From Neofamilia sp964346535 (GTDB lineage: Bacteria; Bacillota; Clostridia; Tissierellales; Peptoniphilaceae): 30,107 nt of DNA. The first letter of the stretch is position 1. Each line of letters opens with the position of its first letter. The DNA lies in contig CAYFUN010000014.1 of the NCBI GenBank assembly GCA_964346535.1, positions 1 to 30,107 on the forward strand. Direction: 5' to 3'. Below, piece by piece: positions 24,320-30,107 of this stretch. The notes beneath the pieces were generated by a model. The model worked only from the letters and a program-made list of their open reading frames with translations. It did not search any database and was not told the origin of the DNA. A program made the translations under genes and the position numbers.

Positions 24320-25497
24320 TAAGTGATAAAATACTTGACCTAGCAGTTGGGAAAAACCCAAATTACAATGACACCCTAACTAGGACTAGGCTTGGATCTA
24401 TAGCTGGCCTCCTTGGCATATTTTTAAATTTAGGTCTAACTACCTTTAAGGCCACAATTGGCCTAGTAACTGGGTCTCTTTCAGTTTTTGCAGACGCCAT
24501 GAACAACCTTACAGACACCTTGTCTTCAATTGTTTCCTTGGTTGGTATAAGAATGTCAGCCAAGGCCAAGGACGAAGACCACCCCTACGGCCACGGCAGA
24601 ATTGAATATGTTGCGACCTTAATAGTTTCCCTAGGCGTAATTTTTGTTGGAGCCAGTTTATTTAAAACTTCAATTGAGGGAATATTAGATCCCAAGCCCT
24701 TAAAGACAAATTATATTGGTCTGATAGTTTTAATTCTTTCAATTGCAGTCAAGTATTGGATGTTTATTTTTTACAAAAAAGTTGGCAAGAAAATTAATTC
24801 AACAACATTTATTGCAACTTCTGTAGACTCATTAGGAGATGTTTTAGTTACTAGTTTAGTTTTAGTCTCCTACATTTTATCTAAGTTTTTAAGCTTTCCA
24901 ATAGATGCAATTGGCGGGGCTGTAGTTTCTATTTTTATTTTAAAATCTGGCTATGACCTAGTTAAGGATACAATTTCAGACCTAGTTGGCCGTGGACCTA
25001 ACGAAGAATTTATAGAGGCCATTGACGAAATTTTTTCTAATAAAAAGTACATCCAGTCTACCCACGACTTGCAAGTCTACGACTTTGGCCACGGAAATTC
25101 CTTTGCAACAATTGATGTCGTTGTAGACAAGGACTCTGATATTGTAAGCCTCCATAGGATTTTTACAGAAATTGAACACGAGGTCTTAGACCGTTTTGGC
25201 ATTCTCCTCACCATCCACATGGACATAGATGTTGTTGAAGGTGAGGAAGATAAAAAACTTTGCAGGCTTTTAGATGACTTTTGTAAAAACGATGAGGCAG
25301 CTGTTTCCTATCACGACCCAGCAGTTTTACAAAGAGATGGCAGGACCCATATCCTCGTCCACTTAGTTGTCGATGGAAAAAAAATTGTCTCCTTAGAAGA
25401 CGAGCATGAAAAAAATTCAAAGCTAGAAGACTTTTTAGACCAGGCCTTTAAAGGGGCAGAGTATAATATTATTATTGACAGACACTATGACAGTTAA
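24316..25497 (+). CDS. cation diffusion facilitator, Mn-type metal site
   Basis: This 393-residue protein has about six membrane helices (about 25-215), a CDF cytoplasmic domain (about 220-310) and an extra C-terminal segment of about 80 residues. Transport-site residues read N-x3-D in helix 2 (DAMNNLTD) and D-x3-D in helix 5 (SVDSLGD). N-D-D-D is the set reported for manganese exporters such as MntE, whereas Zn exporters carry His. The linker DEDHPYGHGRIEYV is also typical. The ATG overlaps the preceding stop (ATGA), so translation is coupled to the ATP-grasp ligase. No strong terminator follows. Confidence 0.92.
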   Translation: MISDKILDLAVGKNPNYNDTLTRTRLGSIAGLLGIFLNLGLTTFKATIGLVTGSLSVFADAMNNLTDTLSSIVSLVGIRMSAKAKDEDHPYGHGRIEYVATLIVSLGVIFVGASLFKTSIEGILDPKPLKTNYIGLIVLILSIAVKYWMFIFYKKVGKKINSTTFIATSVDSLGDVLVTSLVLVSYILSKFLSFPIDAIGGAVVSIFILKSGYDLVKDTISDLVGRGPNEEFIEAIDEIFSNKKYIQSTHDLQVYDFGHGNSFATIDVVVDKDSDIVSLHRIFTEIEHEVLDRFGILLTIHMDIDVVEGEEDKKLCRLLDDFCKNDEAAVSYHDPAVLQRDGRTHILVHLVVDGKKIVSLEDEHEKNSKLEDFLDQAFKGAEYNIIIDRHYDS

Positions 25498-25529
25498 AAT
25501 TTGCTAATAAAAATTTTCTTAAAGAAGCC

Positions 25530-25558
25530 TTAAAAAAACTTAGCCAATAGGTTATAAT
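25530..25558 (+). promoter_or_regulatory. aspA promoter
   Basis: TTAAAA (25530-25535) and TATAAT (25553-25558) are spaced 17 bases apart. The start is near 25565. Confidence 0.6.
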
Positions 25559-25607
25559 AGAGGCGATGAAAATGTTTTATTAATATATCAAATTAATGGA
25601 GGAAAAA

Positions 25608-27029
25608 ATGGACAAAACAAAATTTAGGTTAGAACATGACTCTCTTGGAGAAATGGAAGTACCAAAGGACGCCTACTATGGCATCCACGCCCTTAGAGGA
25701 AAAAATAACTTCCCAATTACAGGAGCCCGAATGGACTCTTATATGATCAGGGGAGCAGCAGAAGTTAAAAAAGCAGCAGCTCTTACAAACGCAGCAGTTG
25801 GCAGAATGGACCAAAAAATTGCAGACGCAATTGCTGAGGCCGCTGACAAAGTTGCAACAGGCGAATATGACGACCAATTTATAGTTGACCCTGTTCAAGG
25901 TGGAGCAGGAACATCTTTTAACATGAACACAAACGAAGTTATTGCCAACCTTGCCATAGAAATTCTTGGTGGAGAAAAAGGCGACTACTCTCTTGTTCAC
26001 CCTAATGACCATGTTAACTTTGGCCAATCAACAAATGACGCCACTCCATCAGCTGGAAAAATTGCAATTCTAAGACACCTTATTGATGTTGAAGAAGAAG
26101 GTAGAAAATTAGTTGACGCCCTAGACAAAAAATCCAAAGAATTTGATTCTTATATAAAAATGGGCAGGACCCACTTACAAGACGCTGTGCCAATTAGACT
26201 TGGCCAAGAATTTGCTGCCTACAGAGATGCAGTAAAGAGAAATGTTGACCTTATTGAATCAGCAATAGCTGCAATGAGCGAAATGAACATGGGAGCAACT
26301 GCAGTTGGAACTGGTCTTAACGCTGACCAAAACTATGTAAAAGAAGTTGTTCCAAAACTAGCTGAAGTAACTGGTTTAAAACTTGTTCAAACTGACAACC
26401 TAGTTGACGGAACTCAAGGAACAGACTCTTATGTTTATGTTTCTGGAATTTTAAAGGCCCTTGCTATGTCACTTTCAAAAATGTGCAACGACCTAAGACT
26501 TATGGCATCAGGACCAAGAACTGGCCTTGGAGAAATTAACCTTCCAGCCAAACAAGCAGGATCTTCAATTATGCCAGGTAAGGTAAACCCAGTTATAGCT
26601 GAAGTTACTAACCAAACAGCCTTCTTAGTTGCAGGAAATGATCTTACAATTACTATGGCTATGGAAGCTGCCCAATTTGAACTTAATGTAATGGAACCAG
26701 TTTTATTCTACAAGTTGTTTGAATCTCTTAAGGCTTTAAGGGGAGTTATGTACACCCTAAGAGTTAACCTAGTTGAAGGTGTAGAAGCAAATGTTGAAAG
26801 AATGGAACACTTAGTAGAAAATTCTGTTGGAATAATTACAGCAATTGTTCCTCACGTTGGCTACGAAAACGCAGCTGAAATTGCCAAGAAGGCAATTAAA
26901 ACTGGAAGACCTGTAAGAGAACTTGCCCTTGAATCTGGATTATTAACAGCAGAAGACTTAGACAAGATTCTTGACCCAATGGGAATGACTGAACCAGGAA
27001 TTTCAGCAGCAGAATTGTTAAACAAATAA
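25608..27029 (+). CDS. aspA: aspartate ammonia-lyase
   Basis: This 473-residue protein belongs to the fumarase/aspartase superfamily and converts aspartate to fumarate and ammonia. Seen motifs are VPKDAYYGIHALRG at the N-terminus (aspartase rather than fumarase form), HPNDHVNFGQSTNDATPS, MGRTHLQDAVPIRLGQE, and the signature GSSIMPGKVNPV with the catalytic Ser. A C-terminal EPGISAAELL closes the protein. The start is ATG 25608. The ATG at 25596 overlaps the GGAGG ribosome binding site and is rejected. It forms a single-gene unit with its own promoter and terminator and links amino-acid fermentation to C4-dicarboxylates. Confidence 0.97.
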   Translation: MDKTKFRLEHDSLGEMEVPKDAYYGIHALRGKNNFPITGARMDSYMIRGAAEVKKAAALTNAAVGRMDQKIADAIAEAADKVATGEYDDQFIVDPVQGGAGTSFNMNTNEVIANLAIEILGGEKGDYSLVHPNDHVNFGQSTNDATPSAGKIAILRHLIDVEEEGRKLVDALDKKSKEFDSYIKMGRTHLQDAVPIRLGQEFAAYRDAVKRNVDLIESAIAAMSEMNMGATAVGTGLNADQNYVKEVVPKLAEVTGLKLVQTDNLVDGTQGTDSYVYVSGILKALAMSLSKMCNDLRLMASGPRTGLGEINLPAKQAGSSIMPGKVNPVIAEVTNQTAFLVAGNDLTITMAMEAAQFELNVMEPVLFYKLFESLKALRGVMYTLRVNLVEGVEANVERMEHLVENSVGIITAIVPHVGYENAAEIAKKAIKTGRPVRELALESGLLTAEDLDKILDPMGMTEPGISAAELLNK

Positions 27030-27040
27030 GATTTTAAATC

Positions 27041-27074
27041 AGCCTAGGAGCCTTTGAGCTTTTAGGCTTTTTTA
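27041..27074 (+). terminator. intrinsic terminator of aspA
   Basis: AGCCTA pairs with TAGGCT, with further GAGC/GCT pairing inside, followed by a T-run. Confidence 0.78.
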
Positions 27075-27123
27075 TTTCACAAAACTTTAACTCTTTTGCA
27101 ACTTTTTTCCAAAGAAAACGATA

Positions 27124-27129
27124 TATAAT
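27124..27129 (+). promoter_or_regulatory. -10 box directly before the lipoprotein gene
   Basis: TATAAT ends 6 bases before the ATG at 27136, so the predicted start of transcription falls on or next to the A of the start codon. No good -35 box is present at 17 bases. Confidence 0.5.
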
Positions 27130-27135
27130 TAAAGC

Positions 27136-27747
27136 ATGAAAAAGATTATTTTAAGCTTAATTGTTTTGATTTTTATTTTAACAGGCTGTTCAAAGACAAA
27201 GGTCATTGACTTTGATGAGCAGGAAGATTTAATAGTTCAAATCCTTGGAGTTGATAAAACTTTTGGAAATGAAATTCAAATTACAGATGAGGACAAAGAT
27301 TTTAAAATCGATGTAGAAGGAATGAATCCATGGAAAATTCAAATTTGTAATATTGATGGTGGCGATTTAGAACTTGCCATTGGCGTCTACAAAGAAAGTC
27401 CCCACCACAGGGAGATGGTCAAAAGAGTTTTCATCTACAACATCGACTATGAAAAGAAAAGACTCCAGCCGAAAATTAGAATTTCTAGACTTAACAATCC
27501 TCTCGAAGACTTTATTATGAAGGACCTAGATGAAAATGGCCAGGACAATATTATAGCCTTGGAAAAATTAAAAGATGGGTCTTATCAACTGGCAGCCTAT
27601 AAGTGGACTAACTTTTCCTTTGACAGGCCCTATGCCAGCGAAATTTTTAAAGAAAAAATAATCTTTTTAGACAAAAACGGAAGAGTACAAGTAGAAGAAA
27701 AAGAAAAGAACCTATACTTACAAGGAGGTCAAATACTATGGAAGTAA
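27136..27747 (+). CDS. small lipoprotein of unknown function
   Basis: This 203-residue protein has a signal peptide with a hydrophobic core (ILSLIVLIFILTGC) and a lipobox cysteine at about residue 18. It should be anchored on the outer face of the membrane. The mature part has no domain I recognise; it is acidic with repeated beta-like stretches (LELAIGVYKESPHHREMVKR, DLDENGQDNIIALEKLKDG). There is no Shine-Dalgarno site before the ATG. Its end overlaps the start of the DUF3160 gene by 10 bases, so the two are coupled and probably work together. Confidence 0.85.
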   Translation: MKKIILSLIVLIFILTGCSKTKVIDFDEQEDLIVQILGVDKTFGNEIQITDEDKDFKIDVEGMNPWKIQICNIDGGDLELAIGVYKESPHHREMVKRVFIYNIDYEKKRLQPKIRISRLNNPLEDFIMKDLDENGQDNIIALEKLKDGSYQLAAYKWTNFSFDRPYASEIFKEKIIFLDKNGRVQVEEKEKNLYLQGGQILWK

Positions 27748-30017
27748 AGAAAAAATTAGCCTTAGGCCTTAGTTTACTTATGCTTTTAGGATCCTTTACA
27801 GCTTGTAAAAAAATCGACGACCAAACAAGCCAGCCTAAAGAAGCGGAAAAGGAAATTAGCCAAGAAGTAGAAAAAGAAAAAGAAGATCCGCTAAAGGACT
27901 ATGCCTTTGCAGACACAAGTTTTTTAGACTTCTATAAAAAGGACCTAGTTGATGTCAACTTATCAATGGAAAATTATAAGGCCCAAGTTGGAGCTTATAA
28001 AGTTGCAGACGATCTTTCCAACATAGAAAATATTTCCTACTTTGGAAACTTTACTGAAGGACAAAAAAAGGCCCTAGTTGAAAATGCCTTTATGATCAGT
28101 CCAACGACAACTAATAGCTATACTTGGGACGGAAACACAAGCGTTGAATTTCAATATGACCAAATCCATCAAATTTATGAAAACAACGAATACAAAAACA
28201 TACCAAGTTTTATAACAACAGATTCTCTTACTCACATCTTCCACATTTTTTATGATAACTTTTTAAGAGAGCTAGAAAAAAATGAACTTTATCCAAAGGC
28301 CCAAGACTTGGCCCAAGGACTTTATGACAAGTGCTTAGAAAACTATGACCAAGTTACAGATCCAGAAGTTAAAGAAGCTGCTAAGAAAAATTTAGCCTTT
28401 GCAGGAGTTTTAGGAAATCTTGTTGGCCTGGACTTAAATATGCCAGCTGAAGTTAAGGACTTAGTTGATAAAGAACTTGCAAACATTGAAAGCCAGGCTC
28501 CAGGATCTTCAGAAATAACAGGAGCAGATTTAGATTATTCACAATTAATTCCAAGAGGCCACTACACTAGAGAAGAGACTTTAGAAAAATATTTTAAGTT
28601 CACCATGTACGCAGGCCAAGGAGCTTTCTTTGTAGCAAAGGATGGAGAGCTTAACAAGGAGGGCCTAATCCAATCCTTTATGCTAACTGACACAATCTTT
28701 GCAAACGAAGACTTGTATAAGGCTTGGTCAGACTTAGTTGACCCAATAGATTTTTTAGTAGAAAGTACAGACGACCTATCAATTAGAGAGTACGCAAGAA
28801 TTTTCTACTCAGTTTATGGCAGAGACGTTGACCTTAATGACCTTGCTGATGACGAAAAAATCCAAGTTGCCTTTGAACTAATTAACAAGGAAGAGCCACC
28901 AAAAATTGCAGACTTTTTAGGCTACTCCTTTAGATTAATTCCACAAAGGGCAGTTATGGATACAGTTTTAATGCAAAATGTTGTTGACATTAAAGGACCT
29001 GGCCATCCATCAGACAGGCCAATTTATCAAGGCCTTGATTTAATGACAGCCTTTGGCAGCAAAAAAGCCAAAGAAATCCAAGATGCTGATCCATACAATA
29101 GCCATTGGGACAAGTACCAAGAGAGAACTGCAGAAAATATAAAGGCAGTTGAAGAAATGACAGACTCTGATTGGAACAAAAACCTTTATAGGGGCTGGCT
29201 ATGGATGTTATCTTCATATAAAAACGAATACGGAGAGGGCTATCCATCCTTTATGACCAATGAAGCCTGGCAGTTAAAAGATTTAGTTTCAGCCCTAGGG
29301 TCTTATACAGAATTAAAACACGACACAGTTCTCTATGGCAAGTCAGCCATGGCAGAAATGGGCGGCGGTGGTCCAGTAGAAATGCCTAAGGGCTACGTCG
29401 AACCAAATATAGAACTTTTAGACAAACTAACCTGGTTACTAGAATTTACAAAAATTAACTTAAAGCACAGGGACATGTTAAATGAAGAAACAGAATTTAA
29501 GTTAGAAAACTTTGAAGAAATGGTAGTTGCCCTAAGGGCCATAGCCAAAAAAGAATTAGAAAATATTCCACTTTCTGAAGAAGATTTTATGAGAATAAAT
29601 TATATCGGCGGAGAAATGGAAACAATAATGTTAGACTTTGCCCAAGCTTCTAATGAATACGGATTATCCTATTGGTATGAAATTGAAAATCCAACAGATA
29701 GAAGGATGCCAGTAGTTGTTGACCTAATGAGAGTTGTTGAAAACACAACTGGCCTAGAAGAAGGAAAAATTTCTCAACTAGGTACAGGCAGGCCAGCAGA
29801 AATTTATGTAGTCTACCCACATGAAGGCAAACTTTACATGGGCAGGGGAGGAATATTCTCCTACTACGAATTCTTATCTGACCAAAGGATGACAGACGAA
29901 CAGTGGCAAGAAAGTCTTTTGAAAAACGAAGAAGGCGAATTGCCAACTTGGTATTCACAAATAATCCAAGAACCAAAAGAATCCTTTGAAGGAAATCTTG
30001 ACGGCTTTGATTGGTAA
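27738..30017 (+). CDS. DUF3160 domain lipoprotein
   Basis: This 759-residue exported lipoprotein has a signal peptide and a lipobox-like SFTAC with the Cys at about residue 23. A Lys/Glu-rich linker follows, to about residue 55. The rest is a DUF3160 domain, recognisable from FQYDQIHQIYE, FITTDSLTHIFHIFYDNFLREL, and YGRDVDLNDL in mid-protein. Further matches are the region around SHWDKYQERTAENIKAVEEM and VVYPHEGKLYMGRGGIFSYYEF near the C-terminus. The family is common in clostridia and of unknown function. AGGAGG lies 8 bases upstream, inside the preceding gene. Confidence 0.9.
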   Translation: MEVKKKLALGLSLLMLLGSFTACKKIDDQTSQPKEAEKEISQEVEKEKEDPLKDYAFADTSFLDFYKKDLVDVNLSMENYKAQVGAYKVADDLSNIENISYFGNFTEGQKKALVENAFMISPTTTNSYTWDGNTSVEFQYDQIHQIYENNEYKNIPSFITTDSLTHIFHIFYDNFLRELEKNELYPKAQDLAQGLYDKCLENYDQVTDPEVKEAAKKNLAFAGVLGNLVGLDLNMPAEVKDLVDKELANIESQAPGSSEITGADLDYSQLIPRGHYTREETLEKYFKFTMYAGQGAFFVAKDGELNKEGLIQSFMLTDTIFANEDLYKAWSDLVDPIDFLVESTDDLSIREYARIFYSVYGRDVDLNDLADDEKIQVAFELINKEEPPKIADFLGYSFRLIPQRAVMDTVLMQNVVDIKGPGHPSDRPIYQGLDLMTAFGSKKAKEIQDADPYNSHWDKYQERTAENIKAVEEMTDSDWNKNLYRGWLWMLSSYKNEYGEGYPSFMTNEAWQLKDLVSALGSYTELKHDTVLYGKSAMAEMGGGGPVEMPKGYVEPNIELLDKLTWLLEFTKINLKHRDMLNEETEFKLENFEEMVVALRAIAKKELENIPLSEEDFMRINYIGGEMETIMLDFAQASNEYGLSYWYEIENPTDRRMPVVVDLMRVVENTTGLEEGKISQLGTGRPAEIYVVYPHEGKLYMGRGGIFSYYEFLSDQRMTDEQWQESLLKNEEGELPTWYSQIIQEPKESFEGNLDGFDW

Positions 30018-30025
30018 AAAAATTC

Positions 30026-30062
30026 AAGCAGCTTGTTAAAAAGACAGGCTGCTTTTCTTTTT
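30026..30062 (+). terminator. intrinsic terminator of the lipoprotein pair
   Basis: AAGCAGCTTGT / ACAGGCTGCTT (one wobble pair) with a 7-base loop is followed by a T-rich tract. Confidence 0.85.
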
Positions 30063-30107
30063 AAACCCACCTTTTTTCAATTATAATTGAAAGATCTATG
30101 AATTAAG
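30063..30107. other. intergenic end of window
   Basis: It contains the perfect palindrome TCAATTATAATTGA (30077-30090), which includes a TATAAT. The ATG at 30098 meets a stop after one codon. No gene is visible. Confidence 0.5.

Noticed and set aside
25629..26027. 132-codon minus-strand frame rich in Cys and Val inside aspA
   Set aside because: It is the mirror of the aspA coding frame; there is no ribosome binding site or family resemblance.
1..30107. CRISPR arrays, tRNA or rRNA genes, prophage or replication origin
   Set aside because: No regularly spaced repeats, cloverleaf-like genes, rRNA motifs, phage structural genes or DnaA-box clusters were seen.

Overview
The window is AT-rich, gene-dense DNA from a low-G+C Gram-positive anaerobe. 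Strong purine-rich Shine-Dalgarno sites, intrinsic terminators between most units, a class I preQ1 riboswitch, an M56 (BlaR1/MecR1-type) sensor protease, Hcp with a Crp/Fnr regulator, aspartate ammonia-lyase and a DUF3160 lipoprotein fit Clostridia/Tissierellia, perhaps Peptoniphilaceae. That placement is inferred from gene content; no rRNA, tRNA or CRISPR was found.

Layout. 1-2370: 3' part of an M56 signal-transducing metalloprotease with a duplicated extracellular domain. 2423-6057: a nitrosative-stress module of hcp (minus), a Crp/Fnr regulator and a DUF438-hemerythrin-PAS protein (plus), tied together by two copies of a GTTGT-N4-ACAAC operator placed identically relative to two -10 boxes. 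6121-7251: a MtaA-like member of the URO-D family. 7269-7799: a DUF4256 protein. 7942-12232: a tight operon tsaC-rpiB-upp-(WecA/TagO-like transferase)-wecB for tRNA modification, pentose phosphate isomerisation, uracil salvage and cell-wall glycopolymer priming. 12354-14659: an ABC-F ATPase and an unknown protein.

14697-16023 (minus) is a queuosine unit in decay. An intact preQ1-I riboswitch and terminator precede queF, which has an in-frame amber codon, and a YhhQ-type precursor transporter with a one-base frameshift. 16145-17803 is a CBS/DRTGG family II pyrophosphatase. 17838-18413 is a fossil zone holding a dead IS200/IS605 TnpA and its right-end hairpin. It borders three minus-strand genes of different composition (FAH-family hydrolase, chorismate mutase, SLC13 permease; 18414-21139) that look acquired.

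21480-25497 is a three-gene operon: a GCS2-type glutamate-cysteine ligase, an ATP-grasp ligase fused at its C-terminus to a whole DUF896 (YnzC-like) domain, and a CDF exporter with an N-D-D-D (manganese-type) site whose start overlaps the preceding stop. It looks like a non-canonical thiol or peptide synthesis pathway coupled to metal export and is the best candidate for an undescribed system here. 25608-27029 is aspA, followed by two overlapping lipoprotein genes (27136-30017), the second a DUF3160 protein.

The published-style starts of several genes were moved to the first codon with a properly spaced ribosome binding site. Two genes (tsaC at 7942 and the lipoprotein at 27136) lack such a site and sit directly behind a TATAAT box, so they may be translated from leaderless mRNA.
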